The position numbers were made by a program, and so were the translations under genes. Source: Paramylibacter ulvae (GTDB lineage: Bacteria > Pseudomonadota > Alphaproteobacteria > Rhodobacterales > Rhodobacteraceae). Taken from it: a stretch of DNA of 64,000 nt. Position 1 is the first letter of the stretch. The number at the start of each line of letters is the position of its first letter. The stretch spans positions 1 to 64,000 of the forward strand of contig NZ_BMZF01000004.1 in NCBI RefSeq assembly GCF_014652655.1. The letters run 5' to 3'. A model generated the notes under the pieces. It worked only from the letters and a program-made list of their open reading frames with translations. It did not search any database and was not told the DNA's origin. Positions 36,606 through 45,751 of this stretch are shown in pieces.

Positions 36606-37204
36606 TTGTAATTGAAACCTTGCGGTTTGATGGGCAGGACGGATTCGTGCGTCTTGGGCTGCATCTGGATCGCGCGGCGCGTAGTTGTGAAACGCTCGGG
36701 GTTTCGTTTGATCGTGCAGATGCGTTGCAAACCTTGGGGGCGGCTGTTGGTGATGCCACATGCCGCGTGCGCTTAACGATTGCAAAAACAGGTGCGATTG
36801 TGGTTGAAACATTCGCGTTCACACCGATTGCGCGCGATTGGAATGTCGCAATTGCACCGCGCCGATTGCAATCGGATGATCCGTGGTTAAGGGTAAAAAC
36901 AAACCAGCGCGCTGGATATGATCAGGATCGCGCCAATCTGCCCGATGGGGTGGATGAATATATTTATCAAAACGAACGGGGGGAACTGTGCGAGGGTGCG
37001 ATTACCAATCTGTTTGTGGAGATTGATGGCCAGTTATGCACGCCGCCGCTGCAATCGGGTTTGCTGCCTGGTATTTTGCGCCAATCCATGTTGGATGAAC
37101 ATCGCGTTCGCGAAGCAATTTTAACACCCGCTGATTTGAAAGTGGCCAGTGCGATTTATGTTGGCAATTCGCTCCGCGGCCTTATTCGTGCCAAGTTGAT
37201 TTGA
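36566..37204 (+). CDS. pabC: Aminodeoxychorismate lyase-like class IV aminotransferase
   Basis: Encodes 212 residues, shorter than typical PabC (about 270) but with the core: the PLP lysine in LRVKTNQRAGYDQ, the NERGELCEGAITNLFVE cofactor segment and TPPLQSGLLPGILRQ. It releases pyruvate from aminodeoxychorismate to give p-aminobenzoate. It starts with GTG inside pabB (40-nt overlap). The short form without the long N-terminal strand pair is common beside pabB in alphaproteobacteria. Confidence 0.88.
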   Translation: MESTLYQNSPDGLIVIETLRFDGQDGFVRLGLHLDRAARSCETLGVSFDRADALQTLGAAVGDATCRVRLTIAKTGAIVVETFAFTPIARDWNVAIAPRRLQSDDPWLRVKTNQRAGYDQDRANLPDGVDEYIYQNERGELCEGAITNLFVEIDGQLCTPPLQSGLLPGILRQSMLDEHRVREAILTPADLKVASAIYVGNSLRGLIRAKLI

Positions 37205-37253
37205 CAGGCTGAGCCGCAATACGCAAAGCTGTGCGAAACAATAGGAGAGTTCA

Positions 37254-38072
37254 ATGCGGTATCTTATTTCATGTGTCGCCATCGTTTTTACAATTGCGAC
37301 ATCTGTGCAGGCCTATGAAGACACGCGCGGTGGTAAATTGTTGACCCTGATGGGATTTGATGTGGCGATTGCCAGCTTGGTGCCACAAATGAAGGCCGTC
37401 AAAGATAACGCACCCGATATGGGCGACGAGGTTTTTGACGATTGGGACGTGGTTGTTGAACAAGTTTACCAGCCAGACGCCATCATGCAGGCCACAGCAG
37501 AGGCGCTGACAAATGCGTTGACTGCAACGCAGTCCGAAACGCTGACTACTTATTTTTCATCGGGCATCGGATATGAAATGACGCAGTTGGAAAATGCGGC
37601 CAATGGTGTGGAAAGTATTGGTATGGCCGAAACCTATGGCCCCGGTATTTTGCAAGAATTGTCAGAGGTAAATCCAGAACGTCTGGGGCAAATCAATGAT
37701 TTGATCGATGCGCTGGGCATTGTTGAAAATAGCACGGCGGGTGCGATGAATATGGGGTTTGCGCTGACCATGGGGATGATCAGTGCGAGCGACAATCCAT
37801 TGGGTGTGACAGAACAACAAGTGTTGCGTCATATGGCGGCGCAACATGATGAAATCGCCAATGGTATGAAGCTGGACATTTTGAATGGCACCGCGTTCAC
37901 ATATCAAAACGCATCCAATGAAGAGTTCGCAGAATATGTGGAATTTTTGAAATCTGACCTCGCACAAAAACTGTATCGTACTGTGCGTGATGTCGAAAAT
38001 GAAATGATCAACGGTTTTTCACGCAAATTGGGCCGTGAACTGGTGAAGCGCGCATCGGCACGTAAATTATAG
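37254..38072 (+). CDS. DUF2059 domain protein, exported
   Basis: Encodes 272 residues with an N-terminal signal peptide (MRYLISCVAIVFTIATSVQA, cut before YEDTRG). The DUF2059-like helical region is repeated, as in LTNALTATQSETLTTYFSSG and the later SNEEFAEYVEFLKSDLAQKL, both with the 'L-x-x-Y-x-x-F-x-S-x-x-G/A' spacing. Function of the family is not known; location is periplasmic. An AGGAGAG ribosome site precedes the ATG. Its TAG stop lies directly beside the oxyR stop on the other strand. Confidence 0.78.
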   Translation: MRYLISCVAIVFTIATSVQAYEDTRGGKLLTLMGFDVAIASLVPQMKAVKDNAPDMGDEVFDDWDVVVEQVYQPDAIMQATAEALTNALTATQSETLTTYFSSGIGYEMTQLENAANGVESIGMAETYGPGILQELSEVNPERLGQINDLIDALGIVENSTAGAMNMGFALTMGMISASDNPLGVTEQQVLRHMAAQHDEIANGMKLDILNGTAFTYQNASNEEFAEYVEFLKSDLAQKLYRTVRDVENEMINGFSRKLGRELVKRASARKL

Positions 38073-39002
38073 GTTGGGAAAACAGGCGCGGGTTGCCTCT
38101 GTTTTTTCGCGTCCTGCATCGGCGAGGATATCGGCGATTTGGGTGACGTCCATCGCGCGATCCAAGTTGCGTTTCGTGACCAACGATATTTTGCGATCGG
38201 GTTGGGGTTCGGCCAATCGTAATACCGATAGGTTTTCATCGCGATACGATGGATCAAACGCAAGTTCGGGCAATAATGTAGCACCATACCCCCCCGCCGC
38301 AAGTTGCGTGAGGGTTAACAATGAACTCGCCCCGATTTGGTTCAATGTTTCTTGGCTAGCATAACGGCACAGGCTTTGTGCTTGGTCGCGCAAACAATGA
38401 CCTTCTGACAATAATAGCAATTTCAGGGGTGCCATATCGGTGAGCGCGATTTCACCATCTGCTAAAAACATTGCCGCCGCTTGGTCGGCATGTATGGCCA
38501 ACATGAAACGGTCATCGAACAAATGGCGTTGGCGCAAATTATCATTGAGCACGTCGGTTGCAATGACACAGGCATCAAGCTGTCCGTTTTGCAACTCTTC
38601 CAGCAAAATGTCGGTTTGTGCTTCGCGCAGGTGCAGATCCAGATCAGGCAGATTTGATTGAATTTTGGCAATCGCACTCGGCAATAGATAGGGCGCCACG
38701 GTTGGGATCACCCCAAGGCTAAACCGCCCCTGTAATCCGCGTTTCAGGCGTGCCGCATTTTCCAGATCATGCACATCGGTCAAAATTGATTTTGACCGCG
38801 CCAATATATCCGCCCCAAACGGCGTTGGCGATATGGGGCGTGCAGTGCGATCTATTAATGCACTGCCCAATGTTTCCTCCAACTCTTTGATTTTTACGGA
38901 AAGTGCGGGTTGAGATACATTTGCCGCTGCCGCCGCACGGCCAAAATGGCCATGCTGACACAAACTTTGGAAATATTGCAATTGACGCAAAGATACTTTC
39001 AT
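38067..39002 (-). CDS. oxyR: Hydrogen peroxide-inducible regulator OxyR (LysR family)
   Basis: Encodes 311 residues. The N-terminal LysR helix-turn-helix is LRQLQYFQSLCQHGHFGRAA with AANVSQPALSVKIKELE. The peroxide-sensing cysteines are C203 and C212 in SEGHCLRDQAQSLCRYAS, with exactly the C199-C208 spacing of E. coli OxyR. Oxidation forms a disulfide and activates transcription. It is divergent from katA across 105 bp, the classic alphaproteobacterial arrangement, so katA is the evident target. Confidence 0.95.
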   Translation of the reverse strand: MKVSLRQLQYFQSLCQHGHFGRAAAAANVSQPALSVKIKELEETLGSALIDRTARPISPTPFGADILARSKSILTDVHDLENAARLKRGLQGRFSLGVIPTVAPYLLPSAIAKIQSNLPDLDLHLREAQTDILLEELQNGQLDACVIATDVLNDNLRQRHLFDDRFMLAIHADQAAAMFLADGEIALTDMAPLKLLLLSEGHCLRDQAQSLCRYASQETLNQIGASSLLTLTQLAAGGYGATLLPELAFDPSYRDENLSVLRLAEPQPDRKISLVTKRNLDRAMDVTQIADILADAGREKTEATRACFPNL

Positions 39003-39107
39003 AACTTTTACCTATCAAAATTAAATTATTTTGCAATTTTAAATTATCATTTTTCTAGATTACTCTGTTTTTAAGAACAGTTGATTCCATAACCAGAGGA
39101 GAGCCAG
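39003..39107. promoter_or_regulatory. oxyR-katA divergent control region
   Basis: A strongly AT-rich block (39014-39050) contains the related elements CAAAATTAAATTAT and CAATTTTAAATTATCA about one to two helical turns apart, plausible OxyR contact sites. CTGTT-N6-AACAG (39065-39080) is a further dyad. The katA ribosome site is AGAGGAGAG at 39095-39103. Binding is inferred from location and symmetry. Confidence 0.5.
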
Positions 39108-40559
39108 ATGTCTGACAAAACCAAGCGATTAACCACCACCGCAGGTGCGCCAATCGGAGATAACCAAAATTCACAAACCGCAGGTGAACGCGGCCCTGTA
39201 TTGATGCAGGATTACCAATTGATCGAAAAGTTGGCGCATCAAAACCGCGAACGTATCCCAGAACGTGTTGTACACGCCAAAGGTTGGGGTGCACACGGGA
39301 CATTGACCATCACCAACGACATTTCCAAATACACCAAGGCGGATATTTTTTCCAAAGTAGGCAAACAAACATCGATGATTTGCCGCTTTTCTACGGTAGC
39401 AGGTGAATTGGGTGCGGCGGACAACGAACGCGATGTGCGTGGTTTTGCGCTGAAATTTTACACGGACGAGGGCAACTGGGATCTGGTTGGCAATAACACA
39501 CCTGTGTTTTTCCTGCGCGACCCTTACAAATTCCCAGATTTCATCCACACGCAAAAACGCCACCCGCGCACCAACCTGCGTAGCGCCACCGCGATGTGGG
39601 ATTACTGGTCGCAAAGCCCAGAGGCATTGCATCAGGTAACAATCTTGATGTCCGATCGCGGTTGCCCAACAACACCAATGAACATGAACGGCTACGGCAG
39701 CCATACATATGCGATGATCAATGCGGATAATGAACGTGTTTGGGTGAAGTTCCACTTTAAAACACAACAAGGCCACGCGCATTTGACAAACGAAGAAGCG
39801 GGCCAAAAAATTGGCGAAACCCGCGAGGGATACCAAGAATCCTTGTTCGGTACGATTGAATCTGGTGAATTCCCAAAATGGGACATGAAAATTCAGGTGA
39901 TGACCGAGGAACAAGCCGCGCAAACACCATATAACCCGTTTGATCTGACCAAGGTTTGGCCGCATGGCGATTTCCCATTGATCGACGTGGGCACATTGGA
40001 ATTGAACCGCAATGCCGATAACTATTTCGCGGAAATTGAAACGGCTGCGTATAGCCCATCAAACATCGTACCCGGCATCGGGTTTAGCCCAGATAAGGTT
40101 CTGCAAGCGCGTATATTCAGTTATGCGGATGCGCATCGCTATCGGATTGGCACACATTACGAACAACTGCCTGTGAACCAGCCAAAATGCCCTGTGCATC
40201 ATTATCACAAAGATGGTGCTATGAATGTGTTGGGTCAGGTGACAGGTGCGAAAGATGCCTATTACGAGCCAAACTCAATGGGTGGCGCAACTGAATCACC
40301 CGACTTTAACGAGCCAGCATTGCCACTTGATGGAAATGCCGATCGTTTCAATCACCGTGATGGCAATGATGACTACGGTCAGCCACGCGCGTTGCATGAT
40401 TTGATGAACGCTGACCAACAGGCGCGGCTGTATTCAAACACCGCCGCATCCATGGTGGGCGTGCCCGATCATATCGTAGATTTGGCGCTGAGCCACTATG
40501 CGAAGATCAGCCAGCAATACGCAGACGGCATTCGCTCAGCATTGAATGGCATGTCGTAA
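39108..40559 (+). CDS. katA: Catalase, monofunctional haem enzyme (small-subunit clade)
   Basis: Encodes 483 residues, typical of clade 3 catalases. The distal haem His is H56 in [15 protein letters not shown]; the distal Asn lies in [20 protein letters not shown]; the proximal Tyr is Y339 in [14 protein letters not shown]. It destroys hydrogen peroxide in the cytoplasm and is the probable target of the divergent OxyR. There is no signal peptide. It is followed by a strong terminator. Confidence 0.96.
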   Translation: MSDKTKRLTTTAGAPIGDNQNSQTAGERGPVLMQDYQLIEKLAHQNRERIPERVVHAKGWGAHGTLTITNDISKYTKADIFSKVGKQTSMICRFSTVAGELGAADNERDVRGFALKFYTDEGNWDLVGNNTPVFFLRDPYKFPDFIHTQKRHPRTNLRSATAMWDYWSQSPEALHQVTILMSDRGCPTTPMNMNGYGSHTYAMINADNERVWVKFHFKTQQGHAHLTNEEAGQKIGETREGYQESLFGTIESGEFPKWDMKIQVMTEEQAAQTPYNPFDLTKVWPHGDFPLIDVGTLELNRNADNYFAEIETAAYSPSNIVPGIGFSPDKVLQARIFSYADAHRYRIGTHYEQLPVNQPKCPVHHYHKDGAMNVLGQVTGAKDAYYEPNSMGGATESPDFNEPALPLDGNADRFNHRDGNDDYGQPRALHDLMNADQQARLYSNTAASMVGVPDHIVDLALSHYAKISQQYADGIRSALNGMS

Positions 40560-40585
40560 TTCACGACTTTTGATCATTAAAATTG

Positions 40586-40611
40586 CGGCGTCCCATTGGG
40601 GCGCCGTTTTT
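40586..40611 (+). terminator. Rho-independent terminator of katA
   Basis: CGGCGTCCC (40586-40594) pairs with GGGGCGCCG (40598-40606), one U-G pair, loop ATT, then five T (40607-40611). It lies 27 nt after the katA stop. Confidence 0.9.
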
Positions 40612-40768
40612 GGTTCTGTCAGATCGCGGTTTTTCCCGAACCGATGGAAAACAACGTCGATCCGTGTTGTTTGGCGGTTTTATGCGCCCAAGGCTTGACA
40701 ATTTGGCGATAAACAAGTGTATCAGCGCAACAGAATAATCCAAATTTAAACCCTTGAAGGGATGTCCG

Positions 40769-42553
40769 ATGCACAGCTACCGCAGCCATACTTGCGCAGA
40801 TCTTAACGCGAAACATGTTGGCGAAAATGTTCGCCTGTCTGGTTGGGTGCATCGTGTGCGCGATCACGGCGGGATTTTGTTCATCGACCTGCGCGATCAT
40901 TACGGCATTACACAGGTTTTGGCCGATCCCGACAGCCCTGCGTTTTCTGAACTGGAAAAGGTCCGTTCAGAATGGTGCATTCGCATTGATGGCGAGGTAA
41001 AGGCACGCGCACCAGAATTGGTAAACAAAAACATTCCCACGGGCGAAGTGGAAATTTTTGTGCGTGATATGGAAGTGTTGGGCGCCTCCAAAGAATTGCC
41101 ATTGCAAGTGTTCGACGAACCAGATTTCCCCGAAGAAACCCGCCTGAAATATCGTTTCTTGGACCTGCGCCGTGAAACATTGCACAACAATATTATCCTG
41201 CGTTCAAACGTCGTGAAATCCATCCGTAGCCGCATGGATGGACAGGGTTTCAACGAATTTCAAACGCCAATTATCACCGCATCATCACCAGAGGGTGCAC
41301 GCGATTTTTTGGTGCCATCACGCCTGCACCCGGGCAAGTTTTACGCCCTGCCACAAGCCCCGCAACAGTTCAAACAAATGATCATGGTCGCGGGTTTTGA
41401 TAAATACTTCCAAATCGCACCGTGTTTCCGTGACGAAGACCCGCGCGCCGACCGAAGCCCAACCGATTTTTACCAGCTCGATCTGGAAATGTCCTTTGTA
41501 AATCAACAAGATGTGTTCGATACGATTGAGCCAGTGGTTAAGGGTATTTTTGAGGAATTTGGCAAGGGTCGCCCCGTGTCTCAAGACTGGCCACAGATTT
41601 CATACAAAGATTCCGCGCTGTGGTATGGCACCGATAAACCAGACCTGCGTAACCCGATTAAAATGCAGGTTGTGTCTGAACATTTCGCAGGCTCTGGTTT
41701 CGCAATTTTTGCCAAGCTTTTGGAAAACGAAGGCACTGAAATTCGTGCGATCCCGGCGCCCAAGGGTGGGTCGCGGAAATTCTGTGATCGGATGAACAAA
41801 TTTGCGCAACAAGAAGGGTTGCCCGGCATGGGCTATATTTTCTGGCGCGATCAGGGCGAAGGGATGGAGGCCGCGGGGCCGTTGGCAAAAAACATCGGGC
41901 CAGAGCGTACAGAGGCGATCCGTCAACAGCTTGGCCTTGCGGTTGGCGATGCTGCGTTTTTCTTGGGCGGCAAACCAGCGGCATTTGAATCGGTTGCGGG
42001 GCGTGCGCGCACCGTGATTGGCGAAGAGCTGGAATTGACCGATAAGGACAGTTTCCAATTCGCATGGATCGTCGATTTCCCGATGTATGAGCGCGATCCA
42101 GAAAGCGGCAAGGTCGATTTCAGCCACAACCCATTTTCCATGCCACAAGGCGGGATGGATGCGTTGAGCGCAGAAGACCCCGAAACGATTTTGGGTTACC
42201 AATACGATCTGGCCTGTAACGGTTACGAGCTGATTTCGGGTGCGATCCGAAACCACCAGCCCGAAATCATGTACAAGGCATTTGAAATCGCGGGATACCC
42301 CAAAGAAGAGGTTGAAAAACGCTTTGGCGGGATGGTCAATGCGTTCACATATGGCGCGCCACCCCATGGTGGTTGTGCGGCAGGGATTGACCGTATTGTG
42401 ATGCTGTTGGCCGATGAATCAAACATCCGCCAAGTGATCATGTTCCCGATGAACCAACGCGCCGAAGATTTGATGCTGGGCGGCCCATCAGAGCCGACAA
42501 ATGAACAGCTTCGTGAATTGCACCTGCGGGTTATTCCCGCAGAGGATAAATAA
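40769..42553 (+). CDS. aspS: Aspartate-tRNA ligase
   Basis: Encodes 594 residues. Order: OB-fold anticodon domain ([21 protein letters not shown]), class II catalytic core with motif 1 region, motif 2 ([20 protein letters not shown]), a bacterial-type GAD insertion (about 280-420), and motif 3 ([20 protein letters not shown]). It charges tRNA-Asp. The ATG at 40769 has GAAGGGA at 40756-40762; an in-frame start 15 nt earlier is not needed. Whether it also charges tRNA-Asn (non-discriminating type) depends on gatCAB, not in this window. Confidence 0.97.
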   Translation: MHSYRSHTCADLNAKHVGENVRLSGWVHRVRDHGGILFIDLRDHYGITQVLADPDSPAFSELEKVRSEWCIRIDGEVKARAPELVNKNIPTGEVEIFVRDMEVLGASKELPLQVFDEPDFPEETRLKYRFLDLRRETLHNNIILRSNVVKSIRSRMDGQGFNEFQTPIITASSPEGARDFLVPSRLHPGKFYALPQAPQQFKQMIMVAGFDKYFQIAPCFRDEDPRADRSPTDFYQLDLEMSFVNQQDVFDTIEPVVKGIFEEFGKGRPVSQDWPQISYKDSALWYGTDKPDLRNPIKMQVVSEHFAGSGFAIFAKLLENEGTEIRAIPAPKGGSRKFCDRMNKFAQQEGLPGMGYIFWRDQGEGMEAAGPLAKNIGPERTEAIRQQLGLAVGDAAFFLGGKPAAFESVAGRARTVIGEELELTDKDSFQFAWIVDFPMYERDPESGKVDFSHNPFSMPQGGMDALSAEDPETILGYQYDLACNGYELISGAIRNHQPEIMYKAFEIAGYPKEEVEKRFGGMVNAFTYGAPPHGGCAAGIDRIVMLLADESNIRQVIMFPMNQRAEDLMLGGPSEPTNEQLRELHLRVIPAEDK

Positions 42554-42663
42554 TTCTGCGCAGATTTGCGACATAAAATCAAAGACTTGCCCGATCACAA
42601 AACTTTGGGCAAGTCGTTGCTGGAAATTTTGCGAATAAGGATTAGGTTGCATTCTAACAAAGG

Positions 42664-43353
42664 ATGAAACCGATGATATTCAGCGATTTTCAGAAAGCCA
42701 TTTCACAATTAAATGATAGCCGATTTTTGCGCGTCATGGGATATGGCGTGGCGTTGACGGTTGCGTTGCTGGCCACCGTGACCATGGGGGTGCAATGGAT
42801 TTTACCCGATACGATTAGCCTGCCTTGGGTCGGCGAAATTGCTTGGTTAAGCAGCCTGTTGTCTGGCTTTGTTCTGTTCGCAATGATCGGCATGTCGGTG
42901 TTTTTAATGGTGCCTGTGGCATCAATTTTCACAGGGTTCTTTTTGGAACAAGTGGCCGATGCGGTGGAGGATAAACATTACCCCACGCTGGCGGATGTCA
43001 GCCCCGTTCCGTTCATGGATATGCTGATTGATAGCGCGAAATTTTTGGCATTGTTGGTGGTGGTGAACCTGTGCGCACTGGTGCTGTATTTGATATTTAC
43101 ACCGATTGCACCGATCCTGTTTTGGGCGGTGAATGGGATGTTATTGGGGCGTGAATATTTCCAACTTGTCGCGATGCGAAAACTGGGCCGTGCGGGCGCA
43201 AATGCAATGCGTAAAAAACACCGATTTCAGATTTTCCTGGCAGGATTTTTGATGGCGGTACCGCTGTCGGTTCCGTTCATAAACCTGTTCATCCCCGTGC
43301 TGGGTGTGGCCACATTTACCCACCTGTTTCACCGTATCAACACCGCGAAATAG
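42664..43353 (+). CDS. EI24 domain membrane protein (CysZ-like)
   Basis: Encodes 229 residues with about four to five membrane segments (near 27-47, 65-90, 135-165, 195-220). The EI24 pattern is recognised from WLSSLLSGFVLFAMIGMSVF, PVASIFTGFFLEQVADAVED, NGMLLGREYFQLVAMRKLG and PLSVPFINLFIPVLGVATFTHLFH. CysZ members carry sulfate across the inner membrane; whether this protein does so is uncertain. It is 110 nt downstream of aspS; the gap holds a hairpin (42584-42592 with 42607-42615) that lacks a T-tract. Confidence 0.85.
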   Translation: MKPMIFSDFQKAISQLNDSRFLRVMGYGVALTVALLATVTMGVQWILPDTISLPWVGEIAWLSSLLSGFVLFAMIGMSVFLMVPVASIFTGFFLEQVADAVEDKHYPTLADVSPVPFMDMLIDSAKFLALLVVVNLCALVLYLIFTPIAPILFWAVNGMLLGREYFQLVAMRKLGRAGANAMRKKHRFQIFLAGFLMAVPLSVPFINLFIPVLGVATFTHLFHRINTAK

Positions 43354-43370
43354 CCCCGATTTTGGGTGTA

Positions 43371-43425
43371 GGACATCCGTCGGACATGCGGGGGACACGT
43401 GGCGGACAGATGGGGGGCATGGTTC
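43371..43425. repeat. Tandem repeat with 11-bp period (GGACA units)
   Basis: Units read GGACATCCGTC, GGACATGCGGG, GGACACGTGGC, GGACAGATGGG and the decayed GGGCATGGTTC, each exactly 11 bp. It lies just after the EI24 gene's stop and before the AT-rich insert. The spacing matches one helical turn, so the GGACA motifs face the same side of the DNA. Confidence 0.85.
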
Positions 43426-43444
43426 AAGGGCAAAAAGACTAGGT

Positions 43445-44224
43445 TTACATTCTTTGTTCACGTAAGGCTTCTGCATCACTCAAAGAGCGAAAAGTTTGTG
43501 CATCCCATGAACCACTTGGAAATATACCTAATTCATTTTGTGCTTTTTCTAGATATGACTTGCCGTTGTTTGACATCACTATCAGGTCGCGTTGGTAATC
43601 TACGACCATCAAAGAATTTTCAATTTGACCTATAGAATTGATCGACGAATTTTCTATATTTGCGAATGATGCAAAGCCAGCTGCTTGAGCAAAAACCCCA
43701 AATTCGTAAGCGGATATTGAACGCCCTTCGTTTAGCAAAGACCATTGGAGGTTATTTGCTGACTCTGCTGCTTTTGAAACATTTGCGGATTCGACTGCTT
43801 GTTGGAACTCTACAAAATAATTCCTTGAGGTAATTGGGTAGCTTTCCTGATTTTCTTGACTGATCCGCCTTAAGACACTTTCAACTAACCCAGCTTGGAT
43901 TGTCGGGGTCATTTCGAGCTCTACTGGCACAGGATCGCAATTTTTGCGCGCCATCGTATGTGTTCCCCAGATCGAGCGTGCCTCGATTTTGACGTTAGCA
44001 TCACACATTTTCAGCTTTGCGTTTCGATAGCCGTTTTCGTTCGTGCGAAACTCTTGAATTGAATCGTCTGGATAGATGACTTTTATATCTGCTTGAACGC
44101 CAGTTTCTTTGGATAGAGAAGAATAAGTATTAAACTCAATTTGAAATTCCTGAGCTCTCGCTAGTTGGAGGGGCGCTACCAGTGCCGCTAGGACTATGGG
44201 TATTGGAAGTTTCAGCTTGCGCAT
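43445..44224 (-). CDS. Hypothetical exported protein
   Basis: Encodes 259 residues. The start ATG at 44224 has GGGAG 8 nt upstream and gives a signal peptide (MRKLKLPIPIVLAALVAPLQ, then LARAQEF). The mature part starts with a beta-rich region resembling a small carboxypeptidase-regulatory or Ig-like segment (VQADIKVIYPDDSIQEFRTN, then a Cys pair in MCDANVKI and KNCDPV). The C-terminal half is helical, ending in a peptidoglycan-binding-like pattern (LEKAQNELGIFPSGSWDAQT), reminiscent of L-G-F/Y-x-x-G-x-x-D. I do not recognise the family. The 5' end overlaps the upstream gene by 89 nt. AT-rich relative to neighbours. Confidence 0.68.
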   Translation of the reverse strand: MRKLKLPIPIVLAALVAPLQLARAQEFQIEFNTYSSLSKETGVQADIKVIYPDDSIQEFRTNENGYRNAKLKMCDANVKIEARSIWGTHTMARKNCDPVPVELEMTPTIQAGLVESVLRRISQENQESYPITSRNYFVEFQQAVESANVSKAAESANNLQWSLLNEGRSISAYEFGVFAQAAGFASFANIENSSINSIGQIENSLMVVDYQRDLIVMSNNGKSYLEKAQNELGIFPSGSWDAQTFRSLSDAEALREQRM

Positions 44225-44855
44225 TTTGTCGTCTCCCATTTGGTACGATTTTTTTAAAGTAAGGCTTAATTTCATTGAGAAGGTGTTTGGCCACATAAAT
44301 TGCGAAGACAATTGATGTAATGGCAAAAGCGTAGATGAGGGCTGAATCAAAGTGTTTGATAACACTGCTTTGCAAATTTTTTTCAAAGAACTTTGGATTG
44401 CTTTCTTTAGATACAACGTTTTTTGAAGGAAAGTACTGGAACCGAAAGTTCTTTAGGGGGTAGTCAGATTGAAAAATAATCTCGACCGATGCGGAGGGAG
44501 GAATCCAAGCCGTAACTTTTATGGTGCCACCTAGAGGCGACATCGTTGGGTCGATTTCGTTTGATAAATTATAAGGTGTTACAATACGGTATTGTGGTTT
44601 GTTATTATTAGACACGTCAAAGCAGGGAGCCGAACTATCTTGCGATAGGCACGTGAGCGTAAATTCACCTTCGAAAACATTTTCTCTAGATATGTTTTCA
44701 AGTCGAAATACAGAGCCAGATTGAGATTTTGAAAAAGAATATATCAATGAAAGCCGGTCACTTAACGCCTCTTGCAAAGTTGAAATATACCAACCTAGCG
44801 CAGCGACGAAAATGACAATAGCAAAAGGCGCAGTTTCACTCTTGAATATATTCAT
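44136..44855 (-). CDS. Hypothetical membrane protein with two transmembrane helices
   Basis: Encodes 239 residues. Predicted membrane helices lie near 9-26 (APFAIVIFVAALGWYIST) and 170-192 (ALIYAFAITSIVFAIYVAKH). The intervening part of about 140 residues would face the periplasm and is beta-rich, with a Cys pair (LTCLSQDSSAPCF). The cytoplasmic tail is rich in Ser, Gly, Pro and Thr. I do not recognise it. It is the upstream member of a two-gene operon with the exported protein; the 89-nt overlap in another frame suggests a long-standing pair. Low GC suggests transfer. Confidence 0.66.
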   Translation of the reverse strand: MNIFKSETAPFAIVIFVAALGWYISTLQEALSDRLSLIYSFSKSQSGSVFRLENISRENVFEGEFTLTCLSQDSSAPCFDVSNNNKPQYRIVTPYNLSNEIDPTMSPLGGTIKVTAWIPPSASVEIIFQSDYPLKNFRFQYFPSKNVVSKESNPKFFEKNLQSSVIKHFDSALIYAFAITSIVFAIYVAKHLLNEIKPYFKKIVPNGRRQNAQAETSNTHSPSGTGSAPPTSESSGISN

Positions 44856-44976
44856 TCTCGAATTCTCTTCCGAGCAAATTTATTACTCTGTTTTTCAATT
44901 ACTTAAATATTGTGGCACAATAGCAAGAAAATAAAATTTTTTCAACTATAGGTGGTTTTTTGTTTGCTCGTTATTC

Positions 44977-45008
44977 ACAAAAAAACGGCCAAGGTTTCCC
45001 TTGACCGT
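44977..45008 (-). terminator. Rho-independent terminator of the DUF2158/RGG gene
   Basis: On the minus strand ACGGTCAAGG pairs with CCTTGGCCGT (one U-G pair that would be C-A on the other strand) and is followed by seven U. It lies 40 nt after the stop of the 45048-45443 gene. Confidence 0.9.
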
Positions 45009-45047
45009 CTCCTAATTCTTTACCCGCGCGTTACCGCGCCCAACGGA

Positions 45048-45443
45048 TCAATCTTTGCGAAAGAATGATTTGTCTTTGTTGGGTTTGTCAAAGCTTTTGC
45101 CTTCGAACGGTTTGCCGCGACCCTTGTCGCCGCCACGATCACCACCGCGATCACCGCCCTTAAAGCCGCCTTTGCCGCCGCGATCTCCACCACGGTCGCC
45201 GCCTTTGAATCCGCCACGGTCACCACCGCGGTCGCCACCCTTGAAACCGCCACGATCACCGCCACGGTCGCCACCTGCTGGGGCCTCCCATTTGCGAATG
45301 AGGGCGATATCGAATGTATCGCGATTGACGCTGCCTTCGTTGATCCAAACAACAGAGATGGCTTTGCCAGTGATTTTTTCGACTGCCAAACGTGGCGAGC
45401 CAGAGACGAGTACGACGATATCGCCTTCGGTAAGTACAGACAT
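45048..45443 (-). CDS. DUF2158 protein with an RGG/FKGG-repeat tail
   Basis: Encodes 131 residues. Residues 1-53 are a small beta-barrel of the DUF2158 type (TEGDIVVLVSGSPRLAVEKI, then VVWINEG). Residues 57-110 are a low-complexity tail of GGDRGG and GGFK units: GGDRGGDRGGFK occurs in near-perfect tandem, ending in GRGKPFEGKSFDKPNK. Arg-Gly-Gly repeats are characteristic of RNA-binding and phase-separating proteins; DUF2158 alone is usually about 70 residues. The combination suggests a nucleic-acid-binding role; this is inference. Own terminator follows. Confidence 0.8.
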   Translation of the reverse strand: MSVLTEGDIVVLVSGSPRLAVEKITGKAISVVWINEGSVNRDTFDIALIRKWEAPAGGDRGGDRGGFKGGDRGGDRGGFKGGDRGGDRGGKGGFKGGDRGGDRGGDKGRGKPFEGKSFDKPNKDKSFFRKD

Positions 45444-45478
45444 GTTATGTTCCTTTGAACAGAGGTTTCCACCTGCCC

Positions 45479-45751
45479 CTAGTTGGATTCAATGATATTG
45501 TAAATGTCCATTTGTTCCGCTGTGATCAAACCAGATGAAATCAGCCACACAAAAAACAGCCAGAGCGGGATGGAAATTATCGTCACGATCAGCATGCGTT
45601 TTTTGATTTGCGGATCGGCCGGGGCGCTGGCAGGAGTACCAGGCACCACGTTGTTATCCTCGCCCTGTGATTTCAGGCGGATGGGCAGGACGATAAACAG
45701 AACCATAAACCATGTGACGGCCAAGAGGACGAGTGCGGCGCTGATGTTCAT
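45479..45751 (-). CDS. DUF1467 family membrane protein
   Basis: Encodes 90 residues. Two membrane helices (about 4-24 and 53-74) flank a short soluble loop; the family signature LLAVTWFMVLFIVLPIRLKS is clear. Its function is unknown, but it is conserved in alphaproteobacteria, typically next to methylmalonyl-CoA epimerase as here. The start overlaps the epimerase stop as TAATG, so it is translationally coupled to it. Confidence 0.92.
   Translation of the reverse strand: MNISAALVLLAVTWFMVLFIVLPIRLKSQGEDNNVVPGTPASAPADPQIKKRMLIVTIISIPLWLFFVWLISSGLITAEQMDIYNIIESN

Noticed and set aside
41600-42367. 255-codon minus-strand frame inside aspS
   Set aside because: Shadow of the aspS coding strand; no motifs and no ribosome site.
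42584-42615. Hairpin after aspS as a terminator
   Set aside because: The stem is good (GACTTGCCC/GGGCAAGTC) but no T-run follows it.
45150-45290. Regular DNA repeats that look like a short CRISPR or satellite array
   Set aside because: They are in frame within the DUF2158/RGG gene and translate as GGDRGG/GGFK units, so the periodicity is coding.
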